A stretch of 24,290 nt of DNA from assembly GCA_041920215.1 (NCBI GenBank), contig JAYRSJ010000040.1, positions 1-24,290 of the forward strand, given 5' to 3'. The notes beneath the pieces are model-generated. The model was not told the DNA's origin. It did no database searches and was given only the letters and a program-made list of their open reading frames with translations. The position numbers and the translations under genes are program-made. Position 1 is the first letter of the stretch. Each line of letters begins with the position of its first letter. This DNA comes from JAYRSJ01 sp041920215. Its GTDB lineage: Bacteria > Pseudomonadota > Gammaproteobacteria > Burkholderiales > Burkholderiaceae_C. Below are positions 8,267-14,265 of the stretch, one piece after another.

Positions 8267-9919
8267 TCAGTGCTTGACGCCGAGCTGCTTGTTGATCATC
8301 CACTGCTGGGCGATCGACAGGATGTTGTTGACCAGCCAGTACAGCACCAGACCGGCCGGGAAGAAGAAGAACATGAAGCTGAAGGCCAGCGGCATGATCC
8401 ACATCAGCTTGGCCTGCATGGGGTCCGGCGGCGTCGGGTTCAGCCAGACCTGGAAGAGGCTGGACAGCGTCATCAGGATGGGCAGCACGAAGAATGGATC
8501 CTTGGCCGACAAATCGGTGATCCACAGGATCCACGGTGCATGGCGCATCTCGACGCTGGACAGCAGCACCCAGTACAGCGCGATGAAGAAGGGCATCTGC
8601 AGGAAGATGGGCAGGCAGGAGCCGATCGGGTTGATCTTCTCGTCGCGGTAGATCTTCATCATCTCCTGCTGCATCTGCTGCGGCTTGTCCTTCAGGCGCT
8701 CGCGCATTTCCATGATGCGCGGGTTGACCGCCTTCATCTTGGCCATGCTGCGGTAGGCGCTGGCATTGAGCCAGTAGAATGCAATCTTCAGCAGCACCAC
8801 CAGCGCGATGATGGACCAGCCCCAGTTGCCCAGCAGCTTGTGCAGCTGATCCAGCAGCCAGAACAGCGGCTTGGACAGGATGGTGAACCAGCCATAGTCC
8901 TTCACCAGTTCCAGGCCCGGGGCCAGCTTGGCAAGCTTGTTCTCTTCCTGCGGCCCGACGAAGAGCTGATGGTCGGCGCTGATGCTGGCACCCGGCGCCA
9001 GCTGGGCCAGCGGCGAGAGCATGCCCACCGAGTACAGATTGTTGTCGACCTTCTTGGTATAGAACTCGCGCGCCACATCACCCTTGGGCAGCCACGCACT
9101 GGCGTAGTAATGCTGGACCATCGCGACCCAGCCATCGCTGGCGTTCTTGTCGTGATCGGCCTTGCCCTTCTCGATGTCCTTGAAGTCCAGCTTCACGAAC
9201 TTGGACTTGTCCGTGTACATGGCCGGGCCGGTGAAGGTGAAATAGAAGCTCGACTCGTTGGGCGGCGGATTGCCGTCGCGCACCAGCTGGGTATAGAGCT
9301 GCGGCGCCACCGGTGCACCCGAGGCGTTCTGCACCTCGTGCTTGACGTCGATGACGTAGTCGCCGCGCTTGAAGGTATAGGTCTTGACCAGCTTGACGCC
9401 GCCCTCCACCGCTGACTCGAAGCGCACGCTGAGGCTTTGCTCGCCGTCCTTCAGGCCGCGCTCGCCGGGCACCAGGCTCATGGGGCTCAGGTGGCTGGGC
9501 GCGCCGGGCACGCCGACCAGGCCGCTCTGGGCCATGTAGACGCGCGCGGCGCTGCGGTCCATCACCACGATATGGCCGCTGGGATCGGTCTCGTCCTTGT
9601 GCTGCAGCAGTTCGACCCGCACCAGGCTGCCACCCAGGCTGTCCAGCGTCGCCTTGACCACATCGGTGGCGATGGTCACCGTCTCCGACCTGGCCATGGC
9701 CGGTGCGGCTGCGGGGGCGGCCCCCGGCGCCGCCGCAGCCGGCAGCGCGCTGGCGCTGGGCAGGGCGCCGGCGGCTGCCGAGCCGGCGGCAGCCACCGGC
9801 TTGGGCGCGGCCGGGCTGAACATCGAGGGCTGACCGTTGTGTTTCTGCCAGCCGTCCCACAGGAGGACGAGCGACATCGTGAATACCACCCACAGCACGG
9901 TGCGGCGTATATCAGTCAT
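8267..9919 (-). CDS. yidC: Membrane protein insertase YidC
   Basis: 550 residues, typical of Gram-negative YidC, which inserts and folds inner-membrane proteins alone or with SecYEG. One N-terminal membrane segment (about 6-22, MTDIRRTVLW start) is followed by an Ala/Pro-rich linker (about 35-85) and the large periplasmic beta domain. The conserved insertase core runs from about residue 345 to the end: SIIALVVLLK, the coiled-coil MREMRER-like region (MEMRERLKDKP), INPIGSCLPIFLQMP and the final LVNNILSIAQQW. The ATG at 9919 was chosen because the family begins there and it overlaps the yidD stop as ATGA; the much longer open frame upstream is yidD antisense-free frame noise. It is cotranslated with yidD. 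Confidence 0.97.
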   Translation of the reverse strand: MTDIRRTVLWVVFTMSLVLLWDGWQKHNGQPSMFSPAAPKPVAAAGSAAAGALPSASALPAAAAPGAAPAAAPAMARSETVTIATDVVKATLDSLGGSLVRVELLQHKDETDPSGHIVVMDRSAARVYMAQSGLVGVPGAPSHLSPMSLVPGERGLKDGEQSLSVRFESAVEGGVKLVKTYTFKRGDYVIDVKHEVQNASGAPVAPQLYTQLVRDGNPPPNESSFYFTFTGPAMYTDKSKFVKLDFKDIEKGKADHDKNASDGWVAMVQHYYASAWLPKGDVAREFYTKKVDNNLYSVGMLSPLAQLAPGASISADHQLFVGPQEENKLAKLAPGLELVKDYGWFTILSKPLFWLLDQLHKLLGNWGWSIIALVVLLKIAFYWLNASAYRSMAKMKAVNPRIMEMRERLKDKPQQMQQEMMKIYRDEKINPIGSCLPIFLQMPFFIALYWVLLSSVEMRHAPWILWITDLSAKDPFFVLPILMTLSSLFQVWLNPTPPDPMQAKLMWIMPLAFSFMFFFFPAGLVLYWLVNNILSIAQQWMINKQLGVKH

Positions 9920-10236
9920 GGGGATGCTTCGGGATTGGTAGGGGAGGAAGCAGGGCCGCGGCGCAGGCCGCAACCCAGACGGGTGAACAGACGGGGGGGC
10001 TGATCCGGCACCGGATGATGCCCGCCCAGGCAGAAAGGATTGCAGCGCAGGATGCGGGCCGCAGCCATATAGCTGCCGGCGCAGGCGCCATGGCGCTGCA
10101 AGGCCTGCAGCGCGTAACTGGAACAGCTGGGCGAATAGCGGCAGCCGGCATTGAGCCAGGGGCTCAGCAGCAGCTGATAGCCACGAACCAGACCCATCAG
10201 CAGGCGTTGCGGCCAGGAGCGCGGGGCGTGGGGCAT
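9916..10236 (-). CDS. yidD: YidD, membrane protein insertion efficiency factor
   Basis: 106 residues. The family pattern is clear: an N-terminal amphipathic stretch (GLVRGYQLLLSPWL), CRYSPSCSSYALQAL with the paired Cys, then RILRCNPFCLGGHHPVP. YidD is a small peripheral inner-membrane protein thought to aid YidC-dependent insertion. The gene sits between rnpA and yidC, its normal place. Its stop overlaps the yidC ATG by one base pair step (ATGA), implying translational coupling. The start lies 3 bp from the rnpA stop. The C-terminal 30 residues are variable and Pro/Arg rich, as is common in the family. Confidence 0.95.
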   Translation of the reverse strand: MPHAPRSWPQRLLMGLVRGYQLLLSPWLNAGCRYSPSCSSYALQALQRHGACAGSYMAAARILRCNPFCLGGHHPVPDQPPRLFTRLGCGLRRGPASSPTNPEASP

Positions 10237-10239
10237 GGT

Positions 10240-10770
10240 TCAGCTCCGCGCCGGCCGGGGCTTGGGCTCGCCGGACCGGCTGACAAGCCGCTCGACCAGC
10301 TGGCTCAGCTCGTCGCGCGCCGCAGCGCGCAGCGCATCCGAGGCGGCGCTGGGGTACTGCTTGGGGTCGAAAGGCGCGCGCAGGCGCACCACCCACAGGC
10401 CGGCCGGCAAGGCATCACCGGCCAGGCCGGCAAAGGCGGCACGGATCTGGCGCTTCAGCAGGCTGCGGGTGACGGAGCGCTTGGCATTGCGCTTGGGCAC
10501 GACCAGGCCCAGCCAGCAGCCGCTCGGCGGCTTCGCCTCGACAGCGGGCCCGGCGGCGATGGCAGGCTTTTCATCCACAGGCTTGTGGGCGACCGGTGCA
10601 TCAGCTGTTGATAACTCGGCCTGATCGGTGCACAAGCTGCTGCGGGCAGGCTTTTTGGGCAGGCTGGGCCACGCCGCAACGTGATGCACGGCAAAGTGGC
10701 TGCTGCGAGCGCGGCTGGGACTGCCCAGCACACGCTCAAAGTCGGCCGATCGCTGGATGCGGCCGATCAC
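10240..10770 (-). CDS. rnpA: RNase P protein component, with large insertion
   Basis: 176 residues against the usual 110-130. RnpA binds the RNase P RNA and helps it remove 5' leaders from precursor tRNAs. The N-terminal strand IGRIQRSADFERVL and FAVHHV (26-31) are followed by about 50 residues of low-complexity, Pro/Ala/Lys-rich sequence (about 33-85). The core then resumes at WLGLVVPKRNAKRSVTR (86-102), KRQIRAAF and LWVVRLR. The RNR-motif region reads TRSLLKRQIR, so the usual Asn is Ser. The start is a GTG at 10770; an in-frame TGA two codons upstream excludes an earlier start, and AAGG precedes it. It lies between rpmH and yidD as usual. The insertion contains DnaA-box-like sequences. Confidence 0.93.
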   Translation of the reverse strand: MIGRIQRSADFERVLGSPSRARSSHFAVHHVAAWPSLPKKPARSSLCTDQAELSTADAPVAHKPVDEKPAIAAGPAVEAKPPSGCWLGLVVPKRNAKRSVTRSLLKRQIRAAFAGLAGDALPAGLWVVRLRAPFDPKQYPSAASDALRAAARDELSQLVERLVSRSGEPKPRPARS

Positions 10771-10787
10771 GGGTCAGGCCTTCAGCC

Positions 10788-10922
10788 TTAGACAGCCAGG
10801 CGCTTGCGACCCTTGGCGCGGCGCGCAGCGATCACGGCGCGGCCGCCGCGGGTCTTCATGCGAACCAGGAAGCCGTGGGTACGGGCGCGGCGGGTCTTCG
10901 ATGCTTGGTAAGTGCGTTTCAT
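10788..10922 (-). CDS. rpmH: 50S ribosomal protein L34
   Basis: 44 residues, the full length of bL34: MKRTYQASKTRRARTHGFLV followed by a Lys/Arg-rich end. AGAGG stands 8 nt before the ATG (complement of 10922-10920). It is first gene of the rpmH-rnpA-yidD-yidC operon; the rnpA start is 17 nt beyond its stop. The same frame stays open far upstream through dnaA antisense, giving a spurious 688-codon frame; the true start is fixed by homology and the ribosome binding site. A TTGACT element on the minus strand (complement of 11099-11104) is a possible -35, but no good -10 follows. Confidence 0.98.
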   Translation of the reverse strand: MKRTYQASKTRRARTHGFLVRMKTRGGRAVIAARRAKGRKRLAV

Positions 10923-11286
10923 GCTGGAACCTCTTCTAGGGCTAGGAGCGAGGTGCTGGCCTTTTCTGGCCCGTTTGCAACCCTGGCCCCATATCGGTCG
11001 AATCGACCGGCTTGGAGCCGGAGCCCACCTCGGCGTTTGGGCAAACCGGTACGAGGCAGCGCCCGCTTGTTCACCACAAGACAAGACACTGCGCCAAGAG
11101 TCAACCGCAGGACCGGGCTTCTCGTCGCGATCGTTGCTGCAGTTGTTGATACCAACCACCCACGTCCGCCACCAGCGAAGCCTTCGCCCACGCGCATGCC
11201 ATCCAGCGCCCGGAAAACCCGGCATTACACCAAAGATTGCCGCACCAGTCAATCCAGCCCCTCGGGTCACTGGGGATTGCCGGGAC

Positions 11287-11315
11287 TTGACCGCCCGGAA
11301 AATTCTGTGGATAAC
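11287..11315 (+). promoter_or_regulatory. Candidate dnaA promoter with overlapping DnaA box
   Basis: TTGACC (11287-11292), 17 nt, GATAAC (11310-11315). The DnaA box TGTGGATAA (11306-11314) covers the -10, which fits the known autorepression of dnaA. A second -10-like element, TACAAT (11342-11347), lies nearer the gene but has no good -35. Confidence 0.5.
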
Positions 11316-11366
11316 CCTGGCTCCGGCGGTCGCCCACGCCGTACAATGCGACCGCTCTAGAACAAG

Positions 11367-11375
11367 TTTTCCACA
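11367..11375 (+). promoter_or_regulatory. DnaA box abutting the dnaA start codon
   Basis: TTTTCCACA fits the TTWTNCACA consensus and ends at the base just before the dnaA ATG (11376), in the place where a Shine-Dalgarno would normally be; none is visible. Confidence 0.55.
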
Positions 11376-12869
11376 ATGAGCGCAGACATCTTGGTCGCGG
11401 ATCTGTGGCAGCGGGGCTGTGAACGCCTGGCCGCCGAACTGCCCGAGCAACAATTCAACACCTGGATCCGTCCGCTGCCGCCGGCAGATGTGGCGGAGTC
11501 CGGTTCCGAGGGCAGCGACCAAGGTCTGATCGTTTCCCTGCGCGTGCCCAACCGCTTCAAGCTCGACTGGATCCGCAACCAATACGCCGGCCGTATTGAA
11601 TCCATACTCAGCGAGCTGGCCGGTCGCCCGGCCCGCCTGGAACTGGCGCTGGCCCCGCGCGATGCCCTGCCACGGGCAGCCGCCCTGCCCGCCAACCAGC
11701 CGATGGCCGTGGGCCAGGTGCTGCACAACGGTCTGCGGCCGGTGGTGCAGCCCGCGGGCACTGGCCAGAGCCAGACCAGCCAGCCTGCCAGCGAGCCCAA
11801 CGCCCCTGCGGCCGTCGCCAAGGCCAGCAGCCCGGCGCCCAGCGCCAGCCGCCACCGAATCAACCCGGCGCTCACCTTCGACACCCTGGTGCCTGGCCGC
11901 GCCAACCAGATGGCCCGCACCGCCGCCCTGCATGTGGCCGGCGCGCCCGGCCAGATGTACAACCCGCTGTTCATCTACGGCGGCGTGGGCCTGGGCAAGA
12001 CCCACCTGATCCATGCGGTGGGCAATGCCCTGCTCAAGGACAAGCCGGACGCGCGGGTGCTGTACCTGCACGCCGAGCAGTTCATCTCCGATGTGGTGAA
12101 GAACTACCAGCGCAAGACCTTCGACGAGCTGAAGGCCAAGTACCACTCGCTGGACCTGTTGCTGATCGACGATGTGCAGTTCTTCGCCGGCAAGGACCGC
12201 ACGCAGGAGGAGTTCTTCAACGCCTTCGAGGCCCTGCTGGCCAAGCGCGCCCACATCATCATGACCTCGGACACCTATCCGAAGGGCTTGGTGGACATCG
12301 ACGAGCGCCTCACCAGCCGCTTCGACGCCGGCCTGACGGTGGCCATCGAGCCGCCCGAGCTGGAGATGCGGGTGGCCATCCTGATCAAGAAGGCCGAGGC
12401 CGAGCAGACGCCCATGCCCGAGGATGTGGCCTTCTTCATCGCCAAGAACGTGCGTGCCAATGTGCGCGAGCTCGAAGGCGCGCTGCGCAAGGTGCTGGCC
12501 TACAGCCGCTTTTCGCACAAGGAGATCAATATCCAGCTGGCCCGCGAGGCGCTGAAGGACCTGCTGTCGATACAGAACCGCCAGGTGTCGGTGGAGAACA
12601 TCCAGAAGACGGTGGCCGACTTCTACAAGATCAAGATCGCCGATATGTACAGCAAGAAGCGGCCGGCCTCGATCGCCCGGCCGCGCCAGATTGCGATGTA
12701 CCTGGCCAAGGAAATGACCCAGAAGAGCCTGCCCGAGATCGGCGAGCTGTTCGGCGGCCGCGATCACACCACCGTGCTGCATGCGGTGCGCAAGATCGGC
12801 GGCGAGCGCCAGAAGAACACCGAGCTGAACCAGCAGCTCCATGTGCTGGAGCAAACGCTGAAGGGTTGA
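11376..12869 (+). CDS. dnaA: Chromosomal replication initiator DnaA
   Basis: 497 residues. Domain I (1-90) includes LWQRGCERLAAELPEQQFNTWIRPL. Domain II (about 95-160) is a variable Ala/Pro/Gln-rich linker. Domain III is AAA+: Walker A GGVGLGKTH (202-210), Walker B LLIDDVQF (262-269), with the arginine-finger region near 311-316. Domain IV carries the DNA-binding signature GGRDHTTVLHA (460-470). DnaA-ATP binds 9-mer boxes and opens oriC. The ATG at 11376 is the only start that keeps the conserved N-terminus, although no ribosome binding site precedes it and a DnaA box does. It is the first gene of dnaA-dnaN-gyrB and is probably autoregulated through the boxes upstream. Confidence 0.98.
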   Translation: MSADILVADLWQRGCERLAAELPEQQFNTWIRPLPPADVAESGSEGSDQGLIVSLRVPNRFKLDWIRNQYAGRIESILSELAGRPARLELALAPRDALPRAAALPANQPMAVGQVLHNGLRPVVQPAGTGQSQTSQPASEPNAPAAVAKASSPAPSASRHRINPALTFDTLVPGRANQMARTAALHVAGAPGQMYNPLFIYGGVGLGKTHLIHAVGNALLKDKPDARVLYLHAEQFISDVVKNYQRKTFDELKAKYHSLDLLLIDDVQFFAGKDRTQEEFFNAFEALLAKRAHIIMTSDTYPKGLVDIDERLTSRFDAGLTVAIEPPELEMRVAILIKKAEAEQTPMPEDVAFFIAKNVRANVRELEGALRKVLAYSRFSHKEINIQLAREALKDLLSIQNRQVSVENIQKTVADFYKIKIADMYSKKRPASIARPRQIAMYLAKEMTQKSLPEIGELFGGRDHTTVLHAVRKIGGERQKNTELNQQLHVLEQTLKG

Positions 12870-12893
12870 TTTGATGCGCCGGGCTTCCCCGGG

Positions 12894-12913
12894 CAGGAAT
12901 CACCGCATTCCTG
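12894..12913. repeat. 7-bp palindrome between dnaA and dnaN
   Basis: CAGGAAT (12894-12900), 6 nt, ATTCCTG (12907-12913). It is not followed by a T-tract, so it may be an operator-like dyad or a weak hairpin rather than a terminator. A 12-bp alternating purine-pyrimidine palindrome (ACGCGCGCGCGT, 12933-12944) follows. Confidence 0.4.
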
Positions 12914-13030
12914 GGTGAAAATGCCAAGGTTTACGCGCGCGCGTCTAGAGCTGCTCCCCAGCCCCGGACAGCCGCCCGCGGCAGCGGATCTCCACCCACC
13001 ACCCTCAGAACAAGCGCAAGAGAGGTAGAC

Positions 13031-14155
13031 ATGATTGTGTTGAAGGCCACCCAGGACAAGGTGCTCGGCGCCCTGCAGGCGGTTGCGGGCATTGTCGAGC
13101 GCCGCCACACCCTGCCCATTCTTGCCAATGTGCTGATCCGCAAGCAGGGTGCTACGCTGGAACTGACCACCAGCGATCTGGAGATCCAGGTGCGCACCAG
13201 TGCCGAGCTGGGCGGCGACGAGGGTCAGTTCTCCACCACGGTGGGCGCCCGCAAGCTGATCGACATCCTGCGCTCGATGCCGGCCGACCAAACCGTCTCG
13301 CTGACCGCCAATGCCAGCAAGCTGACGCTGCAGGGTGGCAAGAGCCGCTTCACGCTGCAAACCCTGCCGGCCGACGACTTCCCGCTGGTGCAGGAGGCCG
13401 CCGACTTCGGCCCCGCCTTCAGCGTGCCGCAGAAGACGCTGAAGGGCCTGATCAACCAGGTGCATTTCGCGATGGCGGTGCACGACATCCGCTACTACCT
13501 CAACGGCATCCTCTTCGTCGCCGAGGGCAAGACCCTGACCCTGGTGGCCACCGACGGCCACCGCCTGGCCCTGGCCCAGGCCCAGCTGGAAACCGAGATC
13601 CCCAAGCAGGAGGTGATCCTGCCGCGCAAGACCGTGCTGGAGCTGATGCGCCTGCTGAAGGACGGCGGCAAGGGTGAGGAGGAAAACCAGCCGATCGAGA
13701 TGCGCTTTGCCGGCAACCAGGCCAAGTTCAGCTTCTCGGGCATGGAGTTCGTCACCAAGCTGGTCGAGGGCAAGTTCCCCGACTACAACCGCGTGATCCC
13801 GAAGCACCACAAGTTCCGCGTCACGCTGGGCCGTGCGCCGCTGCTGGCCAGCCTGCAGCGCGCCGCCATCCTGACCAGCGAGAAGTTCAAGGCGGTGCGC
13901 CTGTCCTTCGAGCCGGGTCTGCTGTCCATCGCCTCCAGCAATGCCGAGCAGGAAGAGGCCAAGGAAGAAATCGAGATCGACTACGGCGGCGATGTGATCG
14001 AGACCGGCTTCAATGTGACCTATCTGATGGACGTACTGTCCAATATGAGCCAGGACATGGTCAATATCGACCTCAACGACAGCGCCGCCAGCGCCCTGCT
14101 GAGCATTCCCGAGCAGGACGGCTTCAAGTACGTCGTGATGCCGATGCGGATCTGA
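13031..14155 (+). CDS. dnaN: DNA polymerase III beta sliding clamp
   Basis: 374 residues, against about 366-370 in relatives. The clamp encircles DNA and tethers polymerase III; it also works with Hda to inactivate DnaA. Family landmarks are the N-terminal MIVLKATQDKVLGALQAVAGIVERRHTLPILANVL, LEIQV, the ATDGHRLAL block (after FVAEGKTLTLV), a FPDYNRVIP motif and the C-terminal YVVMPMRI that closes the clamp fold. A small acidic insertion (DGGKGEEENQP) before the IEMRF strand accounts for the extra length. AGAGAGG lies about 5 nt before the ATG. It is 161 bp after dnaA in the same direction and is followed by a strong hairpin that probably ends or attenuates the transcript before gyrB. Confidence 0.98.
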   Translation: MIVLKATQDKVLGALQAVAGIVERRHTLPILANVLIRKQGATLELTTSDLEIQVRTSAELGGDEGQFSTTVGARKLIDILRSMPADQTVSLTANASKLTLQGGKSRFTLQTLPADDFPLVQEAADFGPAFSVPQKTLKGLINQVHFAMAVHDIRYYLNGILFVAEGKTLTLVATDGHRLALAQAQLETEIPKQEVILPRKTVLELMRLLKDGGKGEEENQPIEMRFAGNQAKFSFSGMEFVTKLVEGKFPDYNRVIPKHHKFRVTLGRAPLLASLQRAAILTSEKFKAVRLSFEPGLLSIASSNAEQEEAKEEIEIDYGGDVIETGFNVTYLMDVLSNMSQDMVNIDLNDSAASALLSIPEQDGFKYVVMPMRI

Positions 14156-14170
14156 GGACCCGCATGGGCC

Positions 14171-14188
14171 GCGCCCTGAATAGGGCGC
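14171..14188 (+). repeat. 7-bp hairpin after dnaN
   Basis: GCGCCCT (14171-14177), 4-nt loop, AGGGCGC (14182-14188). It is the first of three hairpins in a row between dnaN and gyrB. No T-run of its own. Confidence 0.6.
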
Positions 14189-14196
14189 TCCCCCGG

Positions 14197-14224
14197 CCCC
14201 CCGCCGAGCGGGGGGTTCTAGTTT
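14197..14224 (+). terminator. Intrinsic terminator after dnaN
   Basis: An 8-bp G/C stem, CCCCCCGC (14197-14204) with GCGGGGGG (14208-14215), 3-nt loop, followed by an imperfect T-rich tail TTCTAGTTT. It is 41 bp beyond the dnaN stop and should at least attenuate read-through into gyrB. Confidence 0.65.
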
Positions 14225-14236
14225 GAAAGTTGTAGT

Positions 14237-14251
14237 GGCCGCCTCGCGGCC
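14237..14251 (+). repeat. 6-bp hairpin just before gyrB
   Basis: GGCCGC (14237-14242), loop CTC, GCGGCC (14246-14251), ending 14 nt before the gyrB ATG where the ribosome would bind. It may affect translation. Confidence 0.5.
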
Positions 14252-14265
14252 TTGAGACCTGCCCC

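Larger units (their letters stand above)
10923..11375. other. oriC: Candidate oriC region (rpmH-dnaA gap)
   Basis: A 453-bp gap between divergent rpmH and dnaA, where many proteobacteria outside the enteric group keep oriC. Gene orientation flips here, as expected at the junction of the two replication arms. It contains TGTGGATAA (11306-11314, an exact DnaA box on the minus strand) and TTTTCCACA (11367-11375, matches TTWTNCACA). GATTGCCG occurs twice, 40 bp apart (11235-11242 and 11275-11282). I do not see a long AT-rich unwinding element or a dense box cluster, so the functional origin may extend into rnpA or lie partly elsewhere. Confidence 0.6.

Noticed and set aside
7877..9415. 512-codon plus-strand frame over mnmE/yidC
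   Set aside because: It crosses two real minus-strand genes and a terminator and has no recognisable domain.
10788..12854. 688-codon minus-strand frame ending in rpmH
   Set aside because: Only the last 44 codons are real (L34). The rest is the antisense of dnaA and the origin gap that happens to stay open.
14223..14251. Sigma-70 promoter for gyrB starting from TTGAAA
   Set aside because: The -35 matches well, but the position 17 nt downstream is GCGGCC inside a hairpin, with no -10.
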